From the NCBI RefSeq assembly GCF_014268755.2, contig NZ_CP077093.1, positions 1,166,001 through 1,230,000 on the forward strand: 64,000 nt of DNA. Reading direction: 5' to 3'. The notes under the pieces were generated by a model. That model ran no database searches and had not been told where the DNA came from. It saw only the letters and a list, made by a program, of their open reading frames with translations. Made by a program: the position numbers and the translations under genes. This DNA is from Pseudomonas vanderleydeniana (GTDB lineage: Bacteria > Pseudomonadota > Gammaproteobacteria > Pseudomonadales > Pseudomonadaceae). Shown here in pieces: positions 19,556-28,479 of the stretch (positions are counted from its first letter, which is position 1; every line of letters starts with the position of its first letter).

Positions 19556-22120
19556 ATGCGTATAGACCGATTAACCAGCAAGTTGCAGTTGGCCTTGTCC
19601 GATGCCCAATCCCTGGCCGTTGGCCTGGATCATCCGGCCATCGAACCGACCCACCTGCTGCAGGCGTTGCTGGAACAGCAGGGTGGTTCGATCAAGCCCC
19701 TGTTGATGCAGGTTGGCTTCGAGGTCAACAGCCTGCGCAAGGAGTTGAGCAAGGAGCTCGACAAACTGCCGAAAATCCAGAATCCCACCGGCGACGTCAA
19801 TATGTCGCAGGACCTGGCGCGCCTGTTGAACCAGGCCGACCGCCTGGCCCAGCAGAAGGGCGACCAATTCATCTCCAGCGAGCTGGTGCTGCTCGCCGCC
19901 ATGGACGAGAACAGCAAGCTCGGCAAATTGCTGCTGGGCCAGGGCGTGAGCAAAAAGGCCCTGGAGAACGCGATCAACAACCTGCGCGGTGGCGCGGCGG
20001 TCAATGACGCCAACGTCGAGGAATCGCGCCAGGCCCTGGACAAGTACACCGTCGACCTGACCAAGCGTGCCGAGGACGGCAAGCTCGACCCGGTGATTGG
20101 TCGTGACGACGAGATTCGCCGCACGATCCAGGTGCTGCAACGGCGAACCAAGAACAACCCGGTGCTCATCGGCGAGCCTGGCGTGGGCAAGACTGCCATT
20201 GCCGAGGGCCTGGCCCAGCGCATCATCAATGGCGAGGTGCCCGATGGTCTCAAGGGCAAGCGCCTGCTGTCGCTGGACATGGGTGCGCTGATCGCCGGGG
20301 CCAAGTACCGCGGCGAGTTCGAGGAGCGCCTCAAGGCACTGCTCAATGAGCTGTCGAAGCAGGAAGGGCAGATCATCCTGTTCATAGACGAACTGCACAC
20401 CATGGTCGGCGCCGGCAAGGGCGAGGGCTCGATGGATGCGGGCAACATGCTCAAGCCGGCCCTGGCGCGTGGCGAGCTGCATTGCGTCGGCGCGACCACC
20501 CTCAACGAGTACCGTCAATATATAGAGAAGGACGCCGCGCTCGAGCGTCGCTTCCAGAAGGTGCTGGTGGATGAGCCGAGCGAGGAGGACACCATTGCCA
20601 TCCTGCGCGGCCTGAAGGAACGTTATGAGGTGCACCATAAGGTGGCGATCACCGATGGCGCGATCATCGCGGCGGCCAAGCTCAGCCACCGCTACATCAC
20701 CGACCGGCAGTTGCCGGACAAGGCCATCGACCTGATCGATGAGGCCGCCAGCCGCATCCGCATGGAAATCGACTCCAAGCCGGAAGTGCTCGACCGCCTG
20801 GAGCGGCGCCTGATCCAGCTCAAGGTCGAGGCCCAGGCCCTGAAGAAGGAGGACGACGAGGCGGCGATCAAGCGTCTGGACAAGCTCCAGGAAGACATCG
20901 CCCGGCTGGAGCGTGAGTATTCCGACCTGGAAGACGTCTGGACCTCGGAAAAGGCCGAGGTGCAGGGCTCTGCACAGATCCAGCAGAAAATCGAACAGTC
21001 GCGCCAGGAACTGGAGGCGGCACGCCGCAAAGGCGACCTCAACCGCATGGCCGAGCTGCAGTACGGGGTGATCCCGGACCTGGAGCGCAGTCTGCAGATG
21101 GTCGACCAGCATGGCCACAGCGAGAACCAGCTGCTGCGCAGCAAGGTCACCGAGGAAGAGATTGCCGAGGTGGTGTCGAAGTGGACCGGTATTCCGGTGT
21201 CGAAGATGCTCGAAGGCGAGCGCGAGAAGCTGCTGAAGATGGAGAGCCTGTTGCACCAGCGCGTCATCGGCCAGAGCGAGGCCGTGGTCGCGGTGGCCAA
21301 CGCGGTACGGCGCTCTCGTGCCGGCTTGTCCGACCCGAATCGCCCGAGCGGCTCGTTCATGTTCCTCGGTCCGACCGGGGTGGGCAAGACCGAGCTGTGC
21401 AAGGCCCTGGCCGAATTCCTGTTCGACACCGAGGAGGCCATGGTGCGGATCGACATGTCCGAGTTCATGGAGAAACACTCCGTGGCTCGCCTGATCGGTG
21501 CGCCTCCGGGCTATGTCGGTTATGAAGAGGGCGGCTACCTGACCGAGGCCGTGCGTCGCAAGCCGTATTCGGTGATCCTGCTGGACGAGGTCGAGAAGGC
21601 GCATCCGGACGTGTTCAACATCCTGCTGCAAGTGCTGGAGGATGGCCGCCTGACCGACAGCCACGGCCGTACGGTGGACTTCCGCAACACCGTGGTGGTG
21701 ATGACCTCGAACCTCGGTTCGATGCAGATCCAGGAACTGGTGGGTGATCGCGAGGCGCAGCGGGCGGCAGTCATGGATGCCCTGGGCAGCCACTTCCGGC
21801 CGGAGTTCATCAACCGGGTCGATGAAGTAGTGATCTTCGAGCCGCTGGCCCGTGACCAGATCGCCGGTATCACCGAGATCCAACTGGGTCGCCTGCGTGG
21901 TCGCCTGGCCGAGCGCGAGCTGACGCTGACGTTGAGCGACGAGGCGTTGGACAAGCTGATCGCCGTGGGTTACGACCCGGTCTATGGCGCACGGCCGCTG
22001 AAGCGGGCGATCCAGCGCTGGATCGAGAACCCGTTGGCCCAGCTGATCCTGTCGGGGCGATTCGTGCCGGGGACCAGCATCACCGGGCGGGTGGAGAACG
22101 ACGAGATCGTCTTTGCCTGA
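19556..22120 (+). CDS. clpB: ATP-dependent disaggregase ClpB
   Basis: Heat-shock AAA+ chaperone that, with DnaK, pulls proteins out of aggregates. The 854-residue length is normal. The order is: N-terminal Clp_N double repeat (1-145), NBD1 with Walker A GEPGVGKT (about 205), middle coiled-coil domain (about 405-525, [20 protein letters not shown] and onward), NBD2 with Walker A GPTGVGKT (about 605), and the C-terminal D2 small domain ([15 protein letters not shown]). ATG 19556 follows a strong AAGGAAGG site. A sigma-32 promoter upstream and an intrinsic terminator downstream make it a single-gene unit. Confidence 0.98.
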   Translation: MRIDRLTSKLQLALSDAQSLAVGLDHPAIEPTHLLQALLEQQGGSIKPLLMQVGFEVNSLRKELSKELDKLPKIQNPTGDVNMSQDLARLLNQADRLAQQKGDQFISSELVLLAAMDENSKLGKLLLGQGVSKKALENAINNLRGGAAVNDANVEESRQALDKYTVDLTKRAEDGKLDPVIGRDDEIRRTIQVLQRRTKNNPVLIGEPGVGKTAIAEGLAQRIINGEVPDGLKGKRLLSLDMGALIAGAKYRGEFEERLKALLNELSKQEGQIILFIDELHTMVGAGKGEGSMDAGNMLKPALARGELHCVGATTLNEYRQYIEKDAALERRFQKVLVDEPSEEDTIAILRGLKERYEVHHKVAITDGAIIAAAKLSHRYITDRQLPDKAIDLIDEAASRIRMEIDSKPEVLDRLERRLIQLKVEAQALKKEDDEAAIKRLDKLQEDIARLEREYSDLEDVWTSEKAEVQGSAQIQQKIEQSRQELEAARRKGDLNRMAELQYGVIPDLERSLQMVDQHGHSENQLLRSKVTEEEIAEVVSKWTGIPVSKMLEGEREKLLKMESLLHQRVIGQSEAVVAVANAVRRSRAGLSDPNRPSGSFMFLGPTGVGKTELCKALAEFLFDTEEAMVRIDMSEFMEKHSVARLIGAPPGYVGYEEGGYLTEAVRRKPYSVILLDEVEKAHPDVFNILLQVLEDGRLTDSHGRTVDFRNTVVVMTSNLGSMQIQELVGDREAQRAAVMDALGSHFRPEFINRVDEVVIFEPLARDQIAGITEIQLGRLRGRLAERELTLTLSDEALDKLIAVGYDPVYGARPLKRAIQRWIENPLAQLILSGRFVPGTSITGRVENDEIVFA

Positions 22121-22145
22121 GTGATTGCGGCACTGAAAGGAAAGG

Positions 22146-22172
22146 GGCCTCGCATCGCGAGGCCTTTTTTTT
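22146..22172 (+). terminator. Intrinsic terminator of clpB
   Basis: Perfect 8-bp stem GGCCTCGC / GCGAGGCC with a three-base ATC loop followed by eight T residues, 26 bases after the clpB stop. Confidence 0.93.
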
Positions 22173-22304
22173 CGCCAAGGCGTTGAAATCAATGAAAAAG
22201 GCTTGTAAAGTGCGCCCCGCAACACAGTCATCCCCGGAACTTCCCCGCAAAGGGAATTCCAGAAAAAAGATTGCAAATTCAGTGTCTTGAAAGCAATTTA
22301 GGGG

Positions 22305-22332
22305 TTGACAGAGAGTTAAAAGGTTGTAAAAT
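22305..22332 (+). promoter_or_regulatory. Sigma-70 promoter of the tRNA cluster
   Basis: TTGACA (22305-22310), 16-base spacer, TAAAAT (22327-22332), then a GC-rich discriminator GACGCGCC of the kind found at stringently controlled stable-RNA promoters. The 313-base gap 22121-22433 otherwise holds only the clpB terminator and the tRNA leader. Confidence 0.8.
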
Positions 22333-22433
22333 GACGCGCCTCAGAGACGCAAACGCAGAAATGCGAAAGCGGCGAAGGGTAAGCTTCCAGAGATGGAGGC
22401 GAAGCGTTAAAGTTGTAGCTTGAAATGTGTCGT

Positions 22434-22509
22434 TCCGTGATAGCTCAGTCGGTAGAGCAAATGACTGTTAATCATTGGGTCCCAGGTTCGAGTCCTGGTC
22501 ACGGAGCCA
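22434..22509 (+). tRNA. tRNA-Asn (GTT)
   Basis: 76-base cloverleaf starting TCCGTGA and ending TCACGGA-G-CCA. The anticodon loop CTGTTAATC gives GTT. The T arm GGTTCGAGTCC and the D arm AGCTCAGTCGGTAGAGC are canonical. First tRNA after the promoter. Confidence 0.97.
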
Positions 22510-22518
22510 ATTTCAAAC

Positions 22519-22595
22519 CGGGGTATAGCGCAGTCCGGTAGCGCGCCTGCTTTGGGAGCAGGATGTCAGGAGTTCGAATCCCCTTACCCCGACCA
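22519..22595 (+). tRNA. tRNA-Pro (TGG), copy 1
   Basis: 77-base tRNA with acceptor CGGGGTA/TACCCCG, anticodon loop CTTTGGGAG (TGG), T loop GTTCGAATC and encoded CCA. Identical to the second copy at 22770-22846. Confidence 0.97.
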
Positions 22596-22600
22596 TATTT

Positions 22601-22676
22601 GGGTCGTTAGCTCAGTTGGTAGAGCAGTTGGCTTTTAACCAATTGGTCGTAGGTTCGAATCCTACACGACCCACCA
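22601..22676 (+). tRNA. tRNA-Lys (TTT)
   Basis: 76-base tRNA with acceptor GGGTCGT/ACGACCC, anticodon loop CTTTTAACC (TTT), encoded CCA. Confidence 0.97.
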
Positions 22677-22738
22677 TTTTTGAGACCAGTTCGCTGGAAT
22701 CGAATCTTAAGATCAGAGGCCAAAAGCGCTGATCGCAG

Positions 22739-22768
22739 AAGGCGCCTCTTGAAGGTGCCTTTTTTTTA
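22739..22768 (+). terminator. Intrinsic terminator between tRNA-Lys and the second tRNA-Pro
   Basis: Stem AAGGCGCCT / AGGTGCCTT (one G-T pair) with loop CTTGA, followed by a T-run. The second tRNA-Pro begins only two bases after the run, so it must be reached by read-through or have its own start. Confidence 0.85.
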
Positions 22769-22769
22769 C

Positions 22770-22846
22770 CGGGGTATAGCGCAGTCCGGTAGCGCGCCTG
22801 CTTTGGGAGCAGGATGTCAGGAGTTCGAATCCCCTTACCCCGACCA
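22770..22846 (+). tRNA. tRNA-Pro (TGG), copy 2
   Basis: Base-for-base identical to the copy at 22519-22595 over the 77 bases, including CCA and a few bases beyond it. It lies between two intrinsic terminators. Confidence 0.96.
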
Positions 22847-22853
22847 TATTCAG

Positions 22854-22884
22854 AAAAAAGCACCCGCAAGGGTGCTTTTTTTTG
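22854..22884 (+). terminator. Intrinsic terminator ending the tRNA cluster
   Basis: Stem AAAAAAGCACCC / GGGTGCTTTTTT with a GCAA tetraloop and a T-run. Confidence 0.92.
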
Positions 22885-23002
22885 CCTGCGTATTCCATCC
22901 TGAATAGGGTTTGCAGCTTCTGGGGTTTCTCAGGAGAACTGTCCTGAATAACTTCTCCCAGCTAACTGACAGGTAAATCCCACTATGGCGCGCAAGCCCC
23001 AT

Positions 23003-23050
23003 GTGGTGAGCAGGCTTGCCTGCGCTGGGGTGCAAAGCGCCCCCAAAGCC
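23003..23050. repeat. Single REP-like palindrome
   Basis: TGAGCAGGCTTGCCTGCGCTGG followed by GGTGCAAAGCGCCCCC, the usual form of a Pseudomonas REP with its tail. The rest of the 331-base gap 22847-23177 shows the tRNA terminator and no gene that I can support. Confidence 0.6.
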
Positions 23051-23177
23051 TGCGCGCGCCGAATGCCGGGCCTATCGTATTCGCGAGTTTTACAGTTGTT
23101 TTTTTCATGCTGCTTGCGGGCATGAGCCATTGCCGGCGAGGACAGTTGCAAGGCCGCCCCGCCGACACGCTGCTCGA

Positions 23178-24485
23178 TCAGTGCAACTTCAACCGCGGAT
23201 CGGTCCCGCGCCCAATCCGACTTCCCAGCATCAGCATCAACGTACGGAATGTGCCGTACAGCGCCATCTGGTGCATGCGGTACAGCGACACGTAGAACAT
23301 CCGCGCCAGCCAACCTTCCAGCATCACGCTACCGGTCAGGTTACCCATCAGGTTACCCACGGCCGAGAAACGCGACAGCGAAATCAGCGAACCATAGTCG
23401 GTGTAGCGATACTCCGGCAGCGCACCGGCCTTGCCCTCGACCCGTTGTTTCAGCGATTTGGCCAGCAGCGACGCCTGCTGGTGGGCCGCCTGCGCGCGTG
23501 GCGGTACATTGCGGTCGCTATCCGGCTGCGGGCAGGCCGCGCAGTCGCCGAAGGCGAAGATGTTTTCATCGCGAGTGGTCTGCAGTGTTGGCAGAACCTG
23601 GAGCTGGTTGATCCGGTTGGTCTCCAGACCATCGATGTCCTTCAGGAAGCCAGGCGCGCGGATACCGGCGGCCCAGACTTTCAGGCTGGCCGGAATCACC
23701 TGGCCATCGGCGGTGATCAGGCTCTCGTTGGTCACTTCGCTGACCGCTGCGTTGGTCATCACCCGCACGCCGAGTTTTTCCAGGGTCTTGTGCACCGGTC
23801 CGCTGATCCGCTCTGGCAGGGCTGGCAGCACCCTTGGGCCGGCCTCGATCACGGTGATGTGCATGTTTTCCGGTTTGATCCGGTCCAGGCCATAGGCCGC
23901 CAGTTCATGGGCGGCGTTATGCAGTTCGGCAGCCAGTTCCACACCGGTGGCGCCGGCGCCGACGATGGCGACGCTGATCATCTGTTCCGGCGCGTCGTTC
24001 TGCCCGGCATGGGCGCGCAGGTAGTGGTTGAGCAACTGCTGGTGGAAGCGCTCGGCCTGCTTGCGGGTGTCGAGGAACAGGCAATGCTGCGCCGCGCCCT
24101 GGGTGCCGAAATCGTTGGTGGTACTGCCGACGGCGATCACCAGGGTGTCATAGGCCAGTTCGCGGGCCGGCAGCAGTTCCACGCCGTTTTCGTCGTAGGT
24201 GGCCGCCAGCTGGATCTTTTTCTCGGCGCGATCGAGCCCGCTCATGCGGCCCAACTGGAACTCGAAGTGGTTCCATTTCGCCTGGGCGACATAGTTGAGT
24301 TCGTCTTCCGAAGAGTTCAGGGAGCCGGCGGCCACTTCGTGCAGCAGGGGCTTCCAGATGTGGGTCAGGTTCGCGTCGACCAGCACGATGCTGGCACTGC
24401 CGCGCTTACCCAGGGTCTTACCCAGGCGGGTCGCCAACTCCAGGCCGCCGGCGCCGCCGCCAACGATCACGATACGATGGGTCAT
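23178..24485 (-). CDS. ndh: Type II NADH:quinone dehydrogenase
   Basis: Non-proton-pumping membrane-associated NADH dehydrogenase that passes electrons to ubiquinone. The 435-residue protein has two dinucleotide folds: FAD site IVIVGGGAGGLELATRLG near the N-terminus and NADH site VAIVGAGATGVELAAELH near 175. It also has NIFAFGDCAACP (FAD C-terminal signature) and a C-terminal amphipathic membrane-binding region. ATG 24485 (MTHRIV) was chosen. Matches PAO1 PA4538 by position (from memory). Confidence 0.93.
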   Translation of the reverse strand: MTHRIVIVGGGAGGLELATRLGKTLGKRGSASIVLVDANLTHIWKPLLHEVAAGSLNSSEDELNYVAQAKWNHFEFQLGRMSGLDRAEKKIQLAATYDENGVELLPARELAYDTLVIAVGSTTNDFGTQGAAQHCLFLDTRKQAERFHQQLLNHYLRAHAGQNDAPEQMISVAIVGAGATGVELAAELHNAAHELAAYGLDRIKPENMHITVIEAGPRVLPALPERISGPVHKTLEKLGVRVMTNAAVSEVTNESLITADGQVIPASLKVWAAGIRAPGFLKDIDGLETNRINQLQVLPTLQTTRDENIFAFGDCAACPQPDSDRNVPPRAQAAHQQASLLAKSLKQRVEGKAGALPEYRYTDYGSLISLSRFSAVGNLMGNLTGSVMLEGWLARMFYVSLYRMHQMALYGTFRTLMLMLGSRIGRGTDPRLKLH

Positions 24486-24548
24486 GGGGATATCTCGCAA
24501 GGCTAAAGGAAATCTGTGCCTGCGTTATCCGGGCGAGCGCGAGGCAGC

Positions 24549-24722
24549 TCATAGCGCCAGATAACTCAGGAGGCGGCTCAGCAGGCCCAGGCCGATCACC
24601 GCGACGAGCACCACGACCAGGAGCATCCACGGCCGAAAGGGCCGGCGCTCGACTTGGTGCTGGGAGAGTTGCAGGTACTCGTCGACATGTTTCTGGTCTT
24701 CCGGGTTCAGGCGGCTGCTCAT
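24549..24722 (-). CDS. Small membrane protein, DUF3094-like
   Basis: A 57-residue protein: a hydrophilic N-terminus MSSRLNPEDQKHVDEYLQLSQHQVERRPFRPW followed by one membrane helix (MLLVVVLVAVIGLGLLSRLL). It resembles the Pseudomonas DUF3094 family (from memory); no function is known to me. ATG 24722 was chosen over an upstream in-frame start at 24761 because the N-terminal MSSRLNPED matches the family. It lies upstream of ndh on the same strand with a 63-base gap, so it may share its transcript. Confidence 0.72.
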   Translation of the reverse strand: MSSRLNPEDQKHVDEYLQLSQHQVERRPFRPWMLLVVVLVAVIGLGLLSRLLSYLAL

Positions 24723-24798
24723 AAAGAAGGTCTCTTCAGATAGACGTTGCCGAATGTGCAAACGCTACATGTGGGTTGGAGGGGGCATTGATATCCCG

Positions 24799-24870
24799 TT
24801 CGCGGATGAATCCGGCTCCCACAGGATTTGTGTCGCACGCCCCTGTGGGAGCCGGATTCATCAGCGAACA
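24799..24870. repeat. Inverted REP pair (GGATGAATCCGGCTCCCACA class)
   Basis: CGGATGAATCCGGCTCCCAC on the left and GTGGGAGCCGGATTCATC on the right, about 20 bases apart. The rest of the 304-base gap 24723-25026 shows nothing I can name. Confidence 0.85.
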
Positions 24871-25026
24871 GACAGCCGGGACGACACCGAGTCTCCTTAT
24901 GCCCCCACTCCCTGAAACCCTGCAGCGTTCATTTGAGCATAGCCGCCAAGAGAAGCTTCTCATGGGTGAGCGAATAAGGTGGATGATAACGCTTTGTATC
25001 GCCCCGTCGGCAATCTCGTCATGAAA

Positions 25027-25656
25027 TTACAGGCTGATGCCTACGTCGAAGACGATGCTGCGCCCCAGGTTGCCACGCAGGAAGTCGGGCGCATCGGGGT
25101 GGGCGAACAGCACCCGGGCGAAGGTCGGTCCCACCAGTGACAACGAGCGCCAGCCCTGGCGCAGATACTCGGTGGGGGGCGGGAAGTGACTGTTGAGGTC
25201 AAGGACTTCGCGCTTGAGGCTGGCGAAGGCGATGATGTCCAGTTCGCTCAGGTCCAGGCCGCGCTCCTTGTAGTTGTGGGCCTTCTTGCGCAGGGTCGGT
25301 GCCAGGCGCAGCAGCAGCTCGGAAGCGGGAATGCGCCTGGGCTTGGCTTCGCGACGCACCAGTTGGCTCAGGGAAAACGCACTGCGCCGGCGTTGCAGTT
25401 CCTCGCGCCATTCGTCGTTCAGGCGTCGACCTTCGTCGAGCACGAAGAACACTTCGAAGCGTGCCTCGCGAAACAGCACGTCCGGTGGTTCCTGGCCGGC
25501 AGGGTGGAAATCATCGTTGTGGTAGGGGACGTTCAGCCCTTGCAGCAGGCGCTGGCAGACCCAACGCTCACGCTCCCATTTGCGGGCATTGGAGAGAAAC
25601 GTGTTGGCTTGCTCGGCCTGGATGGTCAGCAAGCGTAAGAAGTCTGAGTCGTCCAT
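25027..25656 (-). CDS. Conserved hypothetical protein, DUF1780
   Basis: A 209-residue soluble protein (MDDSDFLRLLTIQAEQANTFLSNARKWERERWVCQRLLQGLNVPY...). The segment PPDVLFREARFEVFFVLDEGRRLNDEWREEL has the feel of a PD-(D/E)XK-like nuclease fold (D, E-x-F spaced), but that is only an impression. It matches the DUF1780 family seen in this position in pseudomonads (from memory). No signal peptide or membrane segment. It is on its own between ndh and the divergent membrane protein gene. Confidence 0.7.
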   Translation of the reverse strand: MDDSDFLRLLTIQAEQANTFLSNARKWERERWVCQRLLQGLNVPYHNDDFHPAGQEPPDVLFREARFEVFFVLDEGRRLNDEWREELQRRRSAFSLSQLVRREAKPRRIPASELLLRLAPTLRKKAHNYKERGLDLSELDIIAFASLKREVLDLNSHFPPPTEYLRQGWRSLSLVGPTFARVLFAHPDAPDFLRGNLGRSIVFDVGISL

Positions 25657-25789
25657 GGCCCAAGCTTAGCGTTGAAATCGTGACAGCAGGAAGTGGCCCG
25701 GGGACTTTCTCCGGGCTGTCTGCGTATTGCCCGTGTAGACTGTAGGGCTTATCCGGGCAGGGAGTTCCAGGTGTGACGCAGAGGTGCTT

Positions 25790-26488
25790 ATGATCGGTGC
25801 GCAATTGCTGTCGCCTGCCAGCCTGGTCATTGGCTGGCTGATCTATCTGCCGGTGGTGCTGTGGGCGGTCTGGCGTTCGCCGTGGGTCGAGCTGTTCACC
25901 GACAGTCGTCGTCAGCACCTGTTGTTCGGTACCGTGTTCGCCCTGTTCCTGCTCTGGTTGCTGCGTCGTGACTTCGACAGTGGCGTGTCCTATCACTTCA
26001 TTGGCCTGACCGCGGTCACCTTGCTGCTCGACTGGCCGTTGGCGATTGTCGGTGCACTGGTCGCGCAACTCGGATTGGTGCTGTTGGGGCGGCAGGACCT
26101 GGCAGCCTTGGGCGTCAATGGCACGTTGCTGATCCTGTTGCCAGTGTTGGTCACCGAGGCCTGTGCGGTGCTGGTGGAGCGTGCCCAGCCACGCAATCCC
26201 TTCGTCTACATCTTCTGTTCGGGGTTCTTCGCTGCGGCCCTGGCAGCCTTGCTGTGCCTGCTGGCGAGCCTGGCGTTGCTGTGGTTCGACGGGCGCTTCG
26301 CGATGCCGGAGTGGCTGGAAGACTTCATCGGTTACCTGTGGCTGATCCTCTTTCCCGAGGCGTTCATCAACGGCACGGTGATCAGTGCGCTGGTGGTGTT
26401 CTGCCCCGAATGGCTGGAAACCTTCAACCGCACACGCTACCTGTCGGCGCCGTGGAAGGACAACGAGCCGCCCGGGAACTCTCGTTGA
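25790..26488 (+). CDS. Polytopic membrane protein, CbiM-like energy-coupling-factor permease family
   Basis: A 232-residue inner-membrane protein with about six or seven hydrophobic segments (MIGAQLLSPASLVIGWLIYLPVVLWAVW; LLFGTVFALFLLWLL; YHFIGLTAVTLLLDWPLAIVGALVAQLGLVLLG; onward). The GVSYHFIGLTAVTLLLDWP and FPEAFINGTVISALVVFCPEW motifs recall CbiM-like substrate-binding permeases, the label it carries in other pseudomonads (from memory). No CbiN, CbiQ or ATPase gene is nearby, so the partner, if any, is elsewhere. ATG 25790 has GAGG 6 bases upstream; a GTG at 25784 overlaps that site. Confidence 0.62.
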   Translation: MIGAQLLSPASLVIGWLIYLPVVLWAVWRSPWVELFTDSRRQHLLFGTVFALFLLWLLRRDFDSGVSYHFIGLTAVTLLLDWPLAIVGALVAQLGLVLLGRQDLAALGVNGTLLILLPVLVTEACAVLVERAQPRNPFVYIFCSGFFAAALAALLCLLASLALLWFDGRFAMPEWLEDFIGYLWLILFPEAFINGTVISALVVFCPEWLETFNRTRYLSAPWKDNEPPGNSR

Positions 26489-26555
26489 TCTGCATCAAGT
26501 AAGCCGATCCGCATGACGCTCATGCTCGGAAAAACACCCGGGGAGGGGCGCAGTG

Positions 26556-26771
26556 ATGAGTGTGTACGAGTGGGCGCGTCAGGAAGTGCGGGCCAGCGTG
26601 GAGGCCGCGCAGCTGGCGGGATTCGAACCGGGGCTGGGGCTGCGTGCCCTGCTCAGCGCGGTGGTGCAGCAGAGCAAGGCGTTGCGCAGTGCCGAGGACC
26701 TGGCCGACGAGCTGCAGTTTCTCGCCGAGAACCTTGATGACGATCAGGACTACGGCTTCATGCGGCCCTGA
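26556..26771 (+). CDS. Small acidic hypothetical protein
   Basis: A 71-residue soluble protein, MSVYEWARQEVRASVEAAQLAGFEPGLGLRALLSAVVQQSKALRSAEDLADELQFLAENLDDDQDYGFMRP, mostly helical with an acidic C-terminus. ATG 26556 has GGGAGGGG about 7 bases upstream; GTG 26553 is the alternative. It sits between the CbiM-like gene and the convergent yacG, the position of a conserved small gene in PAO1 (PA4531, from memory). I do not recognise a function. Confidence 0.7.
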   Translation: MSVYEWARQEVRASVEAAQLAGFEPGLGLRALLSAVVQQSKALRSAEDLADELQFLAENLDDDQDYGFMRP

Positions 26772-26782
26772 TCCCGTGTGAC

Positions 26783-26986
26783 TCAGTGGGTACGTGGCGA
26801 CAGCTCTTCGGAGAACAGTTCGTCCTCGGCGTCCGGGGCGACCGGGATCTTGTGCTCTTCCGCCGCCCAGGCGCCCAGGTCGATCAGTTTGCAGCGGTCG
26901 GAGCAGAAGGGGCGGTTGATGTTGGTCGCTTTCCACTCCACGGGCGCTCCGCAGGTAGGGCATTCGACGGTCAGGGGCTGGCTCAT
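26783..26986 (-). CDS. yacG: DNA gyrase inhibitor YacG (zinc-binding)
   Basis: A 67-residue zinc-ribbon protein; in E. coli YacG binds GyrB and blocks DNA binding by gyrase. The four zinc cysteines are visible: CPTC near 9-12 and CSDRC near 28-32, followed by the family signature [16 protein letters not shown]. The start overlaps the coaE stop (26983-26986). The pilBCD-coaE-yacG order is common in gammaproteobacteria. Confidence 0.94.
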   Translation of the reverse strand: MSQPLTVECPTCGAPVEWKATNINRPFCSDRCKLIDLGAWAAEEHKIPVAPDAEDELFSEELSPRTH

Positions 26987-27606
26987 GTTCGGCCTCCTTG
27001 TAAAGTCAGGTAAAAGTTGTGCAGACGCTCGACTTCGCTGTGCAGCCAGGCGCGGTCGCGGTCGTTGACCAGCACGTCGTCGGCGTATTTCAGGCGTTCC
27101 TCGCGCGTGGCCTGGGCCTTGAGAATGGCCTGCACCTGTGCCTCGCTCGTCTGGTCACGCTGCAGGGTGCGCTCGATCTGCAGCGCTTGCGGCGCATCGA
27201 TGACCAGCACGCGCCGGGTTGTGGCGTACTGGCCGGATTCGATCAGTAGCGGCGACACCAGGATCGCATAGGGCGACTGGGCCTGGGCCAGGTGGCTGGC
27301 GATCTCGGCGGCGATCAGCGGGTGCAGTAGCGCTTCCAGCCAGCGCCGCTGCTCGGCGTCCTCGAAGATCAGCTTGCGCAACGCGGTGCGGTCCAGTTGG
27401 CCGTCGACCTGCAGCACGCCCGGGCCAAAGTGTTCGGCGATCTTCAGTAGCGCCGGGCGACCGGGCTCCACCACCCAGCGGGCGGCGTGGTCGGCATCCA
27501 CGGCATGGATGCCCAGATCGATGAAGTGCTGGGCGGCAGCGCTCTTGCCGCTGCCGATGCCGCCGGTGAGGCCGAGAATCCAGGGTTTTGAAGCGGGTGT
27601 GGTCAT
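26983..27606 (-). CDS. coaE: Dephospho-CoA kinase
   Basis: Last step of coenzyme A synthesis, phosphorylating the 3'-hydroxyl of dephospho-CoA. The 207-residue protein has the P-loop [15 protein letters not shown] (about 12-26), [14 protein letters not shown], and the LID/CoA region ([36 protein letters not shown]). It begins directly after the pilD stop and overlaps yacG by 4 bases. Confidence 0.95.
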   Translation of the reverse strand: MTTPASKPWILGLTGGIGSGKSAAAQHFIDLGIHAVDADHAARWVVEPGRPALLKIAEHFGPGVLQVDGQLDRTALRKLIFEDAEQRRWLEALLHPLIAAEIASHLAQAQSPYAILVSPLLIESGQYATTRRVLVIDAPQALQIERTLQRDQTSEAQVQAILKAQATREERLKYADDVLVNDRDRAWLHSEVERLHNFYLTLQGGRT

Positions 27607-28476
27607 TCAGAAACCGGCAAAGTGCAGATAGGAAGTGGTTATTTGACCACCCCAGAGCAATGCAATCCAGCCGGCAATTGCCAGATAGGGGCCGAAGGGG
27701 ATCGGCGTCGAGGTCTGTGCGTTGCGCAGGCGCAGCAGAATCAGCCCGAGCAGGGCGCCGACCAGTGAGGACAGCAGGATCGTCAAGGGCAGGATCTGCC
27801 AGCCACCCCAGGCGCCGAGCATCGCCAGCAGCTTGAAGTCGCCGTGGCCCATGCCTTCCTTTCCGGTCAGCAGCTTGAACACCCAATACACCGACCAGAG
27901 GCTCAGGTAGCCGGCAACAGCGCCCCAGAGGGCGTCACCCAGGGACGTGAAGATTGCGAAGTGGTTGGCGATCAGGCCCAGCCAAAGCAGCGGCAGCACC
28001 AGGGCGTCCGGGAGTATCTGGTGGTCGGCGTCGATCAGGCTCATCGCCAGCAGCCCCCAGGTCAGCACCAGCATCAGCCCGGCAGGCCAGCCGAAACCGA
28101 AGTGCCAGGCGATGAATGCCGAAAGTAGGCCGCAGGCCAGTTCGGTCAGCGGGTAGCGTTTGCTGATCGGCGTCTTGCAGCTGGAGCATTTGCCGCGCAG
28201 CAGGGCGTAGCTGAGCAGTGGCAGGTTTTCCCAGGCGCGGATCGGGTGGTTGCAGTGTGGGCAGTGGGAATGGGGTAGCAGCAGGTTATAGGTCGTGGAG
28301 GGTTCGGTTTGCGGCAGGCCTAGTACTTCATGGGCTTGAGCGCGCCAGTCGCGTTCGAGCATTTTCGGCAGCCGCCAGATCACGACATTGAGGAAACTGC
28401 CGACGACCAGGCCGAGAACGAGCGCGAAAAAAACGAAGGCCAGCGGGCTGCTGGCCAGGAAATCGGGTAGGGACAT
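27607..28476 (-). CDS. pilD: Type IV prepilin peptidase / N-methyltransferase PilD
   Basis: Inner-membrane aspartyl protease that cleaves the leader of PilA, of the minor pilins in this window, and of any type II pseudopilins in the cell, then N-methylates the new N-terminus. The 289-residue protein has eight or so membrane segments. The cytosolic zinc site has C72, C75, C97 and C100. The catalytic aspartates are D149 (SLIDADHQILPD) and D213 (GMGHGDFKLLA), the same numbers as reported for P. aeruginosa PilD. It starts 3 bases after the pilC stop. Confidence 0.96.
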   Translation of the reverse strand: MSLPDFLASSPLAFVFFALVLGLVVGSFLNVVIWRLPKMLERDWRAQAHEVLGLPQTEPSTTYNLLLPHSHCPHCNHPIRAWENLPLLSYALLRGKCSSCKTPISKRYPLTELACGLLSAFIAWHFGFGWPAGLMLVLTWGLLAMSLIDADHQILPDALVLPLLWLGLIANHFAIFTSLGDALWGAVAGYLSLWSVYWVFKLLTGKEGMGHGDFKLLAMLGAWGGWQILPLTILLSSLVGALLGLILLRLRNAQTSTPIPFGPYLAIAGWIALLWGGQITTSYLHFAGF

Positions 28477-28479
28477 CGG

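Noticed and set aside
19571..22276. Open frame of 901 codons opposite clpB
   Set aside because: Antisense shadow of clpB with low-complexity Leu/Gln/His/Val composition and no recognisable fold.
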